Source: Nitrospirota bacterium (GTDB lineage Bacteria; Nitrospirota; Thermodesulfovibrionia; Thermodesulfovibrionales; JdFR-85). From it: DNA of 25,069 nucleotides. The notes under the pieces are model-generated. The model was not told the DNA's origin, searched no databases, and was given only the letters and a program-made list of their open reading frames with translations. Position 1 is the stretch's first letter, and every line of letters begins with the position of its first letter. Below are positions 7,301-15,577 of this stretch, piece by piece. A program made the translations under genes and the position numbers. The stretch is taken from the NCBI GenBank assembly GCA_015485235.1, contig WFTX01000159.1, forward strand, positions 1-25,069. Direction: 5' to 3'.

Positions 7301-9256
7301 TCACCACCTTCCAGAGACTATCATGAACAACCTGAAGGACTCTCCGGAATTTCTCTCTTCCTCTTTGTCATCATATCTCCTGTATGTGACAGAGGGTCTG
7401 AACTCAATCCCTGACAGTCCACGTATTCTGCATCCGAGACGCACCTCTGACTCTTCGACCTTCAGTATTGAAAAGGTATCTATCTCATCAGTATCTTCAG
7501 CAGTAGTGCTGAACCGGCCTGAAGATGAAACATGACTCAGTGAGGCGTTGAGGCTGATCTTCTCGTGCAACCTGTGGGAGATACTCACCAGATACAGGTT
7601 GGACTCATCCGTGTAAGGAACAGAATCCTCGTTAAATGGAATTCCTCCGGCCGCAGTGCCATCACCCTGGAACCTCCCGTAAAGTAACATCTGCCTGATC
7701 CTGTTCCTGTAATAACCATATCCAAATGTAACGGAAGTCTTCTCTGAGGGGATAAATGAAGCAACCATAAGGAGGTTATGCGTCCCCCTCTCCCTCTCGC
7801 CTCCTTCAAGTACCATTTCAGTACCAGTATCATAATAGCGGAGATTATCCCGTTCATCCCATTTCCCCCGGTAAACCAGTGTCCCGTTAAACCAGGGGAA
7901 GGGGGTGAATGTTCCCCTCAGCATTAATTCCCTGGATATGTCTGGTTCCGTATTCAAACGGGGATGCTGGAAGTCGTGAAACCGGATTTCCGCCACAATC
8001 TTTGTGTTTCTGAAAGGTCTTCCATAGACCTTAAACCTGTAAACAATCTCCCTTCCTGGATCGTCAAGGAGCAACCATTCATCAAGACCTGAATATCTCT
8101 TTTCCCTGAGGTCGACTCCTCCTATCATGGTAATCTTTGATGAAGGTCTGTACCGGACATCAACATTCAGGTCACTCCTCCTGTAGTCGAAGGGCTGACG
8201 GACGGAAAACGACTGGAAGCCAGAAGCACCGGCGAGAAACAGGCTCCGAGGAGCATCTTCATCGGTTTTCATGTACCGATACCTTATGAAAAAGCCAAGC
8301 TCATGGAAAGGAAGATAACGTATGGAACCTGAGATTCCCCGTATATTTCTACTAACAGTACTGAAGTCATTTCGAGCCCTTGTGCTCATGAAGGTAATGG
8401 AAGAGACAAGTCTTCCTGTATAGGATGTATGTAACTTGAGGTAATCCGAGGAACTTTTGATCCCTGGCAGGAGGTTATGGGGATAAAAGCCTGCCTCTCT
8501 TGCGGATATTCCCGGATAATAATCATGCATGACCGTCCTTCTTTCAGGCTGGAACTCCTTCTCCCTGTGGAGATATTCCACCTCTACAGGCCCGACATGT
8601 CCATTTGCACCGAACCGGTACTCCTCGGTCTCATAATCAACCGGCCTTCCGGTTGAATGGACTCTCATATCAGTCGTGAAATAGCCTGTAAGAAACCTCT
8701 GCTGTTTCCAGCTTTCCTTATGGTAGTTGAAATACCTGCCAAAAAGATGAAATGGATAGCCGGGGACCTTCAACCTTACGCTCAACTGGGCCGTCCCCGT
8801 ATCCTCATGATACTTTCCAGAGGGATCATTCTCAATGTATCCTCTCGTTGTTGAAGGATCCAGATCAGGCAGGAACACCTTCTGTTCGTTATGAACGAAT
8901 TCTGTCATTACAAGCCGGCTCAACACTATATCCCTGTAAGCGTACCCAGCATCGAGGTAAAGATCATCATCAGAGTGCATGGCAGCCTCAAAATTGAACC
9001 TGTGAGGAAGGGGATAGGCCTCCAGGTGACCTTCCAGGACGATGGAATCATCAGGCTCATAATATTCCAGAACCTGATTAGAACCGCTCAGCGAAAAGAT
9101 ATTATATCCTATACCAAGAGAGTAGGACGGGGGATAGTGTTTTCCGGAGTATAGCTCGATAGCATGGACTGGCCCGGTAAGCAGTGTAAGAAGAGTGAGC
9201 AGCATGATCAGGCTGGCCATGAGAAGAATACGGCTTCTGCAGGAGCCTCCGCTCAC
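7301..9256 (-). CDS. large outer-membrane beta-barrel, MtrB/PioB-like by context
   Basis: A 651-residue protein with a signal peptide ending in VHA (about residue 32). It continues as alternating polar/aromatic beta strands to a C-terminal SGRW, the pattern of a large outer-membrane barrel. It starts with GTG, and the four-base overlap (GTGA) with the stop of the ten-heme cytochrome gene shows tight co-expression. MtrB/DmsF-type porins of this size encase a periplasmic decaheme cytochrome so that electrons can cross the outer membrane. The size and neighbour fit that role. I see no N-terminal CxxC motif of the kind reported for Shewanella MtrB. The barrel call is firm; the MtrB-like role is inference. 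Confidence 0.75.
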   Translation of the reverse strand: MSGGSCRSRILLMASLIMLLTLLTLLTGPVHAIELYSGKHYPPSYSLGIGYNIFSLSGSNQVLEYYEPDDSIVLEGHLEAYPLPHRFNFEAAMHSDDDLYLDAGYAYRDIVLSRLVMTEFVHNEQKVFLPDLDPSTTRGYIENDPSGKYHEDTGTAQLSVRLKVPGYPFHLFGRYFNYHKESWKQQRFLTGYFTTDMRVHSTGRPVDYETEEYRFGANGHVGPVEVEYLHREKEFQPERRTVMHDYYPGISAREAGFYPHNLLPGIKSSSDYLKLHTSYTGRLVSSITFMSTRARNDFSTVSRNIRGISGSIRYLPFHELGFFIRYRYMKTDEDAPRSLFLAGASGFQSFSVRQPFDYRRSDLNVDVRYRPSSKITMIGGVDLREKRYSGLDEWLLLDDPGREIVYRFKVYGRPFRNTKIVAEIRFHDFQHPRLNTEPDISRELMLRGTFTPFPWFNGTLVYRGKWDERDNLRYYDTGTEMVLEGGERERGTHNLLMVASFIPSEKTSVTFGYGYYRNRIRQMLLYGRFQGDGTAAGGIPFNEDSVPYTDESNLYLVSISHRLHEKISLNASLSHVSSSGRFSTTAEDTDEIDTFSILKVEESEVRLGCRIRGLSGIEFRPSVTYRRYDDKEEERNSGESFRLFMIVSGRW

Positions 9257-10275
9257 TGTGTAAACCTCCCTTTTCCAGTAGTGGAAGGAAGATCAGTCCC
9301 GTGAATCTGGCTGTGACAATTTGTGCAATCTGTATAGAAAAACCGCTTCATCTCCAGTCCGGCTGTCTCTCCGGTATAGGTATTGATCCTGTGTCCCTCA
9401 TGGCACTGAAGACAGAGAAAAGGAGGCTTGACGAGCAGGAGGTTGTCATTCGGAGAGCCGTGGGGAAGATGGCAGTTCAGACAGTTTTCTGTAAGATCTC
9501 CATGTTCATAAAGGAACGGACCTTCCTTCTCACCATGACAGGCAGTACAGGTCTCCCTTACTGTGGGCATCCTCAGTAGCTTCTCAGTAGTAGTCCCATG
9601 GGGATTGTGACAGTCCGTACAGAACATCTTACCCTCCCTTACAGGATGATGGCTCGGTAGCATATAGTAAGCTGAAATATCCTGGTGACATTTGAAGCAC
9701 ATCTCAGCAGTCTCCCTGGGTTTGACCTTCAGGTCAGGCCCGCTGTGAATCAGATGACAGTCGGAACAGGAAACGTCATTTACCGCATGAACGCCTGCAT
9801 TCCATTCATGGAGGTTGAATGTTGCATTGGTTGTATGACACTTAAGGCAGACAAGGCTTTTTGCAGGGGCAGGCAGGGATTTGAAGTCTATAAGTGTCTT
9901 ATAGTTACAGGCGGTTTTCTTTCCCTTTTTAAGGTTCTCTTCTACAAGTTTCTTTGTAATCCCCTTGATGGCAAGGCTTCCAGGACCATGACAGGACTCA
10001 CAGTCCACAATGGGCATACCCGAATCCCTGCTCAACTGTACCCCCATTGTACTTGAGTCAAAGGCAGCCCTTATCCTGTCGTGCTCATGACAGGCCGAGA
10101 GGCAGTTTTCAGTACCCACATACTCGGCATCCAGCCTTCCGGCTATAAGCCTCTCATAATCCTTCTGGGGGACGATGGGCCTGGATTTTTTGACCTCCTT
10201 GCAGCCATAGAGAAAAAACACCCCCACGAGGAAGACAGAAAAAAGTAACGGTATTATTACGATCGTTTTCTTCAT
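9253..10275 (-). CDS. decaheme c-type cytochrome, MtrA/DmsE-like, probable lipoprotein
   Basis: A multiheme cytochrome of about 340 residues. It has nine CxxCH heme c motifs plus one CxxxCH (CLSACH), giving ten potential hemes, the number and length expected of MtrA/DmsE electron-transfer cytochromes. Counting from the in-frame ATG at 10281, the motifs start at residues 60 (CxxxCH), 94, 145, 172, 195, 221, 245, 267, 290 and 319. The signal sequence ends LYGC (C27), a plausible lipobox, so it may be lipid-anchored. I prefer the ATG at 10275, because AAAGGG then lies six bases away; the ATG at 10281 directly abuts it. It heads the operon with the barrel, binding proteins and heme kinase. No extracellular cytochrome (MtrC type) is in the window. 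Confidence 0.9.
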   Translation of the reverse strand: MKKTIVIIPLLFSVFLVGVFFLYGCKEVKKSRPIVPQKDYERLIAGRLDAEYVGTENCLSACHEHDRIRAAFDSSTMGVQLSRDSGMPIVDCESCHGPGSLAIKGITKKLVEENLKKGKKTACNYKTLIDFKSLPAPAKSLVCLKCHTTNATFNLHEWNAGVHAVNDVSCSDCHLIHSGPDLKVKPRETAEMCFKCHQDISAYYMLPSHHPVREGKMFCTDCHNPHGTTTEKLLRMPTVRETCTACHGEKEGPFLYEHGDLTENCLNCHLPHGSPNDNLLLVKPPFLCLQCHEGHRINTYTGETAGLEMKRFFYTDCTNCHSQIHGTDLPSTTGKGRFTQ

Positions 10276-10383
10276 CCTCATCCCTTTACGGCAGAACTTT
10301 CAAAACAATCAATAAAACAATACTGCTAACTATCATCACATACCCCACCGACCGGGTGCAAGATATGTTAATGAAACCGGGCC

Positions 10384-12039
10384 TTATATTTCAAACACAA
10401 TCGGAAGTATCATGGGTCTCCTGTTTATCGCCTTGTAAATATACTTCTTAAGCCCCCCCCTTATTCTCGCCTTCAGGAGAGAAATATCCTGAATGACTTC
10501 CGGTTCAAGTGTCCCGAGTATATTGAGTATCACTTCCCTCGCCCCGTCAAGAAAGCCCTCAGACTCCTCTTCGGGAATAAACCCTCTGGAGACGAGATCA
10601 GGGCCTGATGATATCCTTCCGGAGGTCTTCTCCATAGCCATTATTACAATAAGAACACCGTCATGGGCGAGTCTTCTTCTGTCCCTGAGGACCATATCCT
10701 CTATATCCCCCTTGCCGTCAATAAAGACCCTCCCCGAGGGGACTGTGCCGTTCTTTCTCGCCCCACCGGAGTCTATCTCCAGGACCTCCCCATCGTGCAT
10801 GATGAAGATGTTTTCGTCAGGGATACCCACCTTTCTCCCCAGATGGGAATGATAAACAAGGTGGCGGTACTCTCCGTGAACAGGCATGAAGTACTCGGGT
10901 CTTACAAGATTGAGCATCAGTTTCAGCTCCTCCTTTGAGGCATGGCCGGATACATGGACCTCGGAGACCTTCTCGTAAATAACGTCAGCTCCCCGCCGGA
11001 AGAGGTGGTTGATGATCTTGCCGATGGACCGCTCATTTCCGGGGATCATCTTGGATGAAAGTATAACTGTATCACCCTCTCTGATCTTTATACTTTTATG
11101 TTCATCCGTTGCAATCCTGGAAAGCACACTCATCGGTTCTCCCTGACTCCCCGTAGTCACAATCACAACCTCTTCGTCTGGAAGCCTGAGGATCTGATCG
11201 AGACGGAGCCAGGTATTCTCCGGCATCTTAAGGTAACCGAGCCTGAGAGCGATATCGGCATTGGTAACAATACTCTTTCCGCAGAGGGAGACCTTCCTGC
11301 CATGCCTGGCACTAACGTCCACTATCTGTTGGATGCGGTGTATGTTGGAGGCAAATGTGGCGATGATTATCCTTCCCCGTGCTGATGAGAAAATTGATTC
11401 GAATGCCCTCATAACCTCTTTTTCCGAGAAAGTGAACCCGCCCTTTTCTGCATTGGTGCTGTCCGAGAGCAGGAGGAGTGTGCCGTTGTCCCCGAATTCG
11501 GAAAACCTCCTGAAATCCAGCAGCTCTCCATCAACAGGTGTAGGGTCCACCTTGAAGTCCCCGGTATGGACAATCAGGCCACGTGGGGTCCTTATCCCGA
11601 TCCCCACGCCGTCAACCACGCTATGGGTGACCCTCACGAATTCAATCTCATATGGACCGAGTCTGACTTCCTCCCGGGGCTTAACCGGAATAAGTGGTGG
11701 TTCAAGATGATATTCCCTCAGCTTCTCTTTTATCATACCTATCGTGAGGGGGGTACCATAGACGGGTATCTCCTCAGAGGTCTCCCTGAGCAGGAAGGGT
11801 AGTCCCCCGGTATGGTCCTCATGTCCGTGAGTGATTATTATTCCCCTGATATTGCCTGCATTCTCCCTGAGATAGGTGAAATCCGGCACCACGAAGTCCA
11901 CCCCCGGCATCTCATCATCAGGAAACATCAGACCGGCATCAATGACGATTATCTCTCCGCCGTATTCGAAGACAGTGCAGTTCAGCCCTATCTCTTCGAC
12001 CCCACCGAGGGGGATTATCCGGAGTGACGGGTTGTTCAT
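10384..12039 (-). CDS. rnj: ribonuclease J
   Basis: A metallo-beta-lactamase/beta-CASP ribonuclease of 551 residues, the normal RNase J length. It processes and degrades mRNA with endonuclease and 5'-exonuclease activity. The zinc-binding HGHEDH motif is at 71-76, with GGVEEIGLN and the VIDAG strand before it. Later motifs include SDSTNAE, the beta-CASP stretch IIATFASN and the VHVSGHAS and PVHGEYRH histidine motifs. A C-terminal domain follows from about residue 450. It begins 10 bases after argF in the same direction, without a clear ribosome site, so it may depend on argF translation. The 102-base gap to the cytochrome gene shows neither a clear terminator nor a clear promoter. Confidence 0.95.
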   Translation of the reverse strand: MNNPSLRIIPLGGVEEIGLNCTVFEYGGEIIVIDAGLMFPDDEMPGVDFVVPDFTYLRENAGNIRGIIITHGHEDHTGGLPFLLRETSEEIPVYGTPLTIGMIKEKLREYHLEPPLIPVKPREEVRLGPYEIEFVRVTHSVVDGVGIGIRTPRGLIVHTGDFKVDPTPVDGELLDFRRFSEFGDNGTLLLLSDSTNAEKGGFTFSEKEVMRAFESIFSSARGRIIIATFASNIHRIQQIVDVSARHGRKVSLCGKSIVTNADIALRLGYLKMPENTWLRLDQILRLPDEEVVIVTTGSQGEPMSVLSRIATDEHKSIKIREGDTVILSSKMIPGNERSIGKIINHLFRRGADVIYEKVSEVHVSGHASKEELKLMLNLVRPEYFMPVHGEYRHLVYHSHLGRKVGIPDENIFIMHDGEVLEIDSGGARKNGTVPSGRVFIDGKGDIEDMVLRDRRRLAHDGVLIVIMAMEKTSGRISSGPDLVSRGFIPEEESEGFLDGAREVILNILGTLEPEVIQDISLLKARIRGGLKKYIYKAINRRPMILPIVFEI

Positions 12040-12049
12040 CGTTCAGGTG

Positions 12050-12955
12050 TCAACGGGCAAGAAGAAATTCCAGAAGGGCCTTCTGGGAATGGAGTCTGTT
12101 CTCTGCCTGGTCAAAGACCACACTCTCCTTGCCGTCCATAACCTCATCGGTTATCTCCTCGCCCCGATGGGCTGGCAGGCAGTGCATGACAACAACCCCT
12201 TCGCCGGCACATCCAAGGAGTGCCGAGTTTACCTGGTATGGCCGGAACCGCTCCCGTTTCTTCTCTCCAAACTCCTCCTCTCCCATGCTCACCCAGACAT
12301 CAGTGTAAATCACATCGGCCCCACCACAGGCCTCGCGGGGATCGCTGAGTATAACGATATCCCCTCCTGCCTGCCGGACCTCTTCAACAATCTCTGGTGC
12401 AGGCTCATAGCCCTCCGGACAGGCGACCGTTAATATAAGTCCCATCCTCCCCGCGGCCTCTATAAGGGAATTCGCAACATTATTTCCATCTCCAACATAG
12501 GCAAGCCTGATCCCCTTCAGACGGCCCTTCTTCTCCTGTATTGTCATCAGATCGGCAAGGGCCTGACAGGGATGATGGGTATCACTCAACCCGTTAATCA
12601 CGGGGATAGAGGCATACTCGGAAAATTCTTCAAGAAGCTCGTGGCTGAAGGTCCGGATTACAACTGCATCCAGATATCTTGAGAGAACCCTCGCTGTATC
12701 AGGAATGGTCTCGCCTCTTCCGATCTGGATCTCCTGGGGAGTCATATAAACCGGCTGAGCACCAAGTTGATAGATACCCACCTCAAAGGAGATCCTTGTC
12801 CTTGTAGAAGGCTTCTCGAAAAGGAGCCCCACGCTTTTGCCGATCAGGGGACACTCACCTGAAGGACCGGACTCCTTCATCTGGATGGCCCTTTTTATTA
12901 TCTCCTCTATCTCTGTGGCTGAAAAATCCCAGAGCCTTAAAAAATCCCTTTTCAT
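12050..12955 (-). CDS. argF: ornithine carbamoyltransferase
   Basis: Makes citrulline from ornithine and carbamoyl phosphate in arginine biosynthesis. It has 301 residues, typical for the anabolic enzyme. The carbamoyl-phosphate loop STRTR is at 50-54, HPCQALAD at 128-135, and the ornithine/catalytic motif HCLPAHRGEE at 258-267, with the key cysteine intact. The start overlaps the argD stop by four bases (ATGA). Together with argD it forms a partial arginine operon; other arg genes are not in the window. Confidence 0.96.
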   Translation of the reverse strand: MKRDFLRLWDFSATEIEEIIKRAIQMKESGPSGECPLIGKSVGLLFEKPSTRTRISFEVGIYQLGAQPVYMTPQEIQIGRGETIPDTARVLSRYLDAVVIRTFSHELLEEFSEYASIPVINGLSDTHHPCQALADLMTIQEKKGRLKGIRLAYVGDGNNVANSLIEAAGRMGLILTVACPEGYEPAPEIVEEVRQAGGDIVILSDPREACGGADVIYTDVWVSMGEEEFGEKKRERFRPYQVNSALLGCAGEGVVVMHCLPAHRGEEITDEVMDGKESVVFDQAENRLHSQKALLEFLLAR

Positions 12956-14154
12956 GATAGCCTCCCGAATATATCGTGAAGAAGATCGATCAGCCTGTCA
13001 ATCTCTCCTTCAGTAACCAGAAGCGGGGGAGTGAACCTCAGGGTATTACCGGCTGCACAGTTCAGGAGAAACCCCCTCTCCAGGGCCTCTTCCACAACCG
13101 GTGTACACTCCCTTGCCAACTCAAGCCCTATCATCAACCCAAGTCCTCTGACATCAAGGACAATGTCTTCATGTTCCTTCTGAAGTTCCCTCAGCCTCTC
13201 CATGAAGTATTCCCCCTTCTCCTTGCATTCCTCAAGCAACAACCCGTCCTCGAGGACCTTCTCAAGGGTTGCAAGGGCCGCCTGGGCAGCAAGGGGATTT
13301 CCCCCGAAGGTGGAGGCATGGGTCCCCGGGACAAAGGACTTTGCCACCTCTTCCCGGGCAAGCATGGCCCCGATTGGGACCCCTCCGCCAAGCCCCTTGG
13401 CAAGAGTAATGATGTCAGGCTCGATCCCGAAGTGTTCATAGGCAAAGAGCCTCCCCGTTCTCCCGATCCCGGTCTGGACCTCATCAAGTACAAGAAGGAG
13501 TTCATTCCTGTCACAGAGTTCCCTCACCCTCTTCAGATAATCCGGGGAAGGCACTCTGACCCCTCCCTCACCCTGGATGGGTTCAAGCATGACAGCTGCC
13601 GTCTGTGGAGTTATCGCCTTTTCAAGTGCCTCAAGGTCATCGAAAGGTATATACCTGAAACCTTCCAGTAGCGGCTCAAAGCCTTTATGGAACTTCTCCT
13701 GCCCCGTTGCCGTCAGTGTCGCCATCGTTCTTCCGTGAAAGGAATTCAGGGCGGTTATGATCTCATGCCTGTCCGGGCCGAAATGGTCATGGGAATACTT
13801 ACGGACAAGTTTTATCGCTGCTTCATTGGCCTCGGCTCCGGAATTGCAGAAGAAGGCTCTGTCGGCAAAGGAGTTCTCCACGAGTAGTTCTGCAAGTCTG
13901 ATCTGGGGTTCGATATGATAGAGGTTGGAGACATGTATCAGCCTCTGGGCCTGCTTCTGGACCGCCACTACAACGGCCGGATGGGAGTGCCCCAGCACAT
14001 TGACTGCTATTCCTGCAACAAAATCAAGATACTCCTTCCCGTTTGTGTCATAAACCCTGCATCCCCGCCCCTTCCTCAGGACAATGGGGAACCGTTTATA
14101 GGTGCTCATGAGGTATCTGTTTGATTTTTCAATAAGTTTTTTCATATCAGCCAT
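12952..14154 (-). CDS. argD: acetylornithine aminotransferase
   Basis: A class III, pyridoxal-phosphate-dependent aminotransferase of 400 residues that converts N-acetylglutamate semialdehyde to N-acetylornithine. Visible motifs are NSGAEAN (104-110), FHGRT (139-143), EPIQGEGG (191-198), DEVQTG (224-229) and the cofactor lysine K253 in LAKGLGGG. A GAGGTG ribosome site precedes the ATG at 14154. The enzyme may also act in lysine synthesis (DapC role), as ArgD does in other bacteria. Overlap with argF makes the pair an operon. Confidence 0.95.
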   Translation of the reverse strand: MADMKKLIEKSNRYLMSTYKRFPIVLRKGRGCRVYDTNGKEYLDFVAGIAVNVLGHSHPAVVVAVQKQAQRLIHVSNLYHIEPQIRLAELLVENSFADRAFFCNSGAEANEAAIKLVRKYSHDHFGPDRHEIITALNSFHGRTMATLTATGQEKFHKGFEPLLEGFRYIPFDDLEALEKAITPQTAAVMLEPIQGEGGVRVPSPDYLKRVRELCDRNELLLVLDEVQTGIGRTGRLFAYEHFGIEPDIITLAKGLGGGVPIGAMLAREEVAKSFVPGTHASTFGGNPLAAQAALATLEKVLEDGLLLEECKEKGEYFMERLRELQKEHEDIVLDVRGLGLMIGLELARECTPVVEEALERGFLLNCAAGNTLRFTPPLLVTEGEIDRLIDLLHDIFGRLS

Positions 14155-14168
14155 AAAGCACCTCTTCT

Positions 14169-15119
14169 TCAGATAGTCGATCCCGACTTGACCATTGCCA
14201 TGAGGAGCGGGAACATCACCTCGTGATGACCAGTGAGGTAATATCCCTTCCCACCTTCAGCCGTGGGTCTCTGGACCACATTCACCATCGGCCGGTAATG
14301 CCTGTTGAAATCCATGGTGACAGATGTAAAGTCTGAAACCTGGCACCCCAGATTCCTTGCCACTGTCAGGGCCTTCAGAAAGACCTCTGGAACCAGGACC
14401 GCAGAACCGAGGTTTATGAAGACCCCTCCCTGAAGTTCAGAAACCATCGTAATAAAGGTCTTGAAGTCCCTGTAACTTGTCCGGCCTGTGCTGCCGCCGT
14501 CGAACTCAGGATGCATATGTATGATATCAGTCCCTATTGCAACATGTACCGTTACTGGAACACCCAGCCTGTAAGCTGAAGCAAGAAGGCTGAGTTGCCG
14601 GTAGGGAAAATTCCTTCCCCTTGAGATCATCCTTCCTATTGACTCACCCAGGCCGAGCCTCTCACGGTCGCCCCTTTTTATGGCATTGTTTATCATCCTT
14701 CCCGTCTCAACGGCCATGCCAAAAGAGCCATCGGAGAGTTCAGCAAGTACATCCTCCGATGTCTGTCCCTGGAAGGCCATCTCAAAGTCATGTACAACGG
14801 TAGCCCCGTTGGTGGCGATCCCTGTTATAATCCCCTCCTCCATGGCATCGATTATCAGGGGAGAGAGCCCCACCTTGACGGGATGGGCCCCCATCCCCAG
14901 GATCACAGGCCTCTCATTCCTCCGTGCCCGGACTATTGCAGCCGAGACCTCCCGGAGATCCTGAGCGGCAAGAAAGGAGGGAAGGGAATCAATAAATTCA
15001 CTGACCGGGGCATCCCCCTTCAGGGGTTTTGCAAGGCCGGAGAGGTGAACCTTGCTCTTTCTCTCCTTCAGGGAGTATCTTCTCACCATCTTGAGTGATA
15101 TCCTGCCCTCTTTTTTCAT
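14169..15119 (-). CDS. conserved protein of uncertain function, weakly deoxyhypusine synthase-like
   Basis: A soluble 316-residue protein. A Rossmann-like organisation is suggested by PVILGMGAHPVKVG followed by IATNGATVVHDFE, a histidine-rich segment (GTDIIHMHPEFDGG), GGVFINLGSAV and the C-terminal GYYLTGHHEVMFPLL. I connect this pattern loosely with proteins annotated as deoxyhypusine synthase-like, but the diagnostic features of true deoxyhypusine synthase are not clear to me, and bacteria lack the eIF5A substrate. The gene lies 14 bases upstream of argD and 24 bases after the TusA-like gene, so it is co-transcribed with arginine genes. A GGTGAG ribosome site supports the start. Function is best left open. 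Confidence 0.5.
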   Translation of the reverse strand: MKKEGRISLKMVRRYSLKERKSKVHLSGLAKPLKGDAPVSEFIDSLPSFLAAQDLREVSAAIVRARRNERPVILGMGAHPVKVGLSPLIIDAMEEGIITGIATNGATVVHDFEMAFQGQTSEDVLAELSDGSFGMAVETGRMINNAIKRGDRERLGLGESIGRMISRGRNFPYRQLSLLASAYRLGVPVTVHVAIGTDIIHMHPEFDGGSTGRTSYRDFKTFITMVSELQGGVFINLGSAVLVPEVFLKALTVARNLGCQVSDFTSVTMDFNRHYRPMVNVVQRPTAEGGKGYYLTGHHEVMFPLLMAMVKSGSTI

Positions 15120-15143
15120 CTCACCGGCCTTCGGTTCCTGTTG

Positions 15144-15374
15144 TCAGGAACATTTGCATGAACCACCCTTGATCTTAACCACACAGTAGTCCTTCTCTTC
15201 CTTCACTTCGGTCTCGCAGCCTGTCATCTCAGCAAACCCTTTCACCATCTTGCCGTATTCGCAGGTATCCACAAGGACTTCCACATCGACATAATTAGTG
15301 CACATGCTGGACACCACTTCTTTAATCTTCTTGAGTGGTTCCGGATGTTTCAATCCTCTCACATCTATCTTCAT
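15144..15374 (-). CDS. TusA/SirA-like small protein lacking the catalytic cysteine
   Basis: A 76-residue protein with the TusA/SirA/YedF layout: an initial beta strand and DVRGL, a helix beginning at the active-site loop, then the strand VEVLVD and a second helix. In sulfur-carrier members the loop reads CPxP; here it is HPEP (10-13), so the sulfur-accepting cysteine is replaced by histidine. Six other cysteines are present (C25, C38, C53, C64, C73, C75), two of them in the C-terminal GGSCKCS. AAGGAGGTG six bases before the ATG at 15374 fixes this start; a GTG further upstream lies within the ribosome site. It is the first gene of the minus-strand block. It may be a redox or metal carrier. 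Confidence 0.7.
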   Translation of the reverse strand: MKIDVRGLKHPEPLKKIKEVVSSMCTNYVDVEVLVDTCEYGKMVKGFAEMTGCETEVKEEKDYCVVKIKGGSCKCS

Positions 15375-15405
15375 CAAAAACACCTCCTTGTCGATTGAGG
15401 AATCC

Positions 15406-15418
15406 TTCCGGACCGGAA
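15406..15418. promoter_or_regulatory. perfect dyad in the leader of the TusA-like gene
   Basis: TTCCGG and CCGGAA flank a single central base, between the probable promoter and the ribosome site of the minus-strand gene. Its position suits an operator. The regulator is unknown. Confidence 0.3.
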
Positions 15419-15449
15419 AGAGCCATTAAATTTCTTTTTCTTTCTATAT

Positions 15450-15478
15450 AGAATAACACGATTGTCCCTTTTTCATAA
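15450..15478 (-). promoter_or_regulatory. possible sigma-70 promoter for the minus-strand block
   Basis: On the minus strand TTATGA (15473-15478) and TATTCT (15450-15455) are 17 bases apart, each matching consensus at four positions, within an AT-rich divergent spacer. A TATATA at 15445-15450 overlaps and could be an alternative -10. Confidence 0.3.
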
Positions 15479-15563
15479 ATGTATTGAGCATATGAGTTCC
15501 CCCATTAAAAAACAACTTCTTGAAGAGGCAGAGAATGTTAGTGTGAATCGGAAGCAACTGTTT

Positions 15564-15572
15564 TGATATAAT
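15564..15572 (+). promoter_or_regulatory. extended -10 promoter directly before pgeF
   Basis: TGATATAAT: a perfect TATAAT (15567-15572) with the extended -10 TG one base upstream. It ends five bases before the ATG at 15578, exactly the geometry seen before the metalloregulator gene at 2800. No Shine-Dalgarno sequence is present, so the mRNA is probably leaderless. Confidence 0.55.
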
Positions 15573-15577
15573 TTCAG

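Noticed and set aside
10282..10383. A terminator between ribonuclease J and the cytochrome gene
   Set aside because: CCCGGT occurs as a direct, not inverted, repeat, and no T-run follows; no convincing promoter either.
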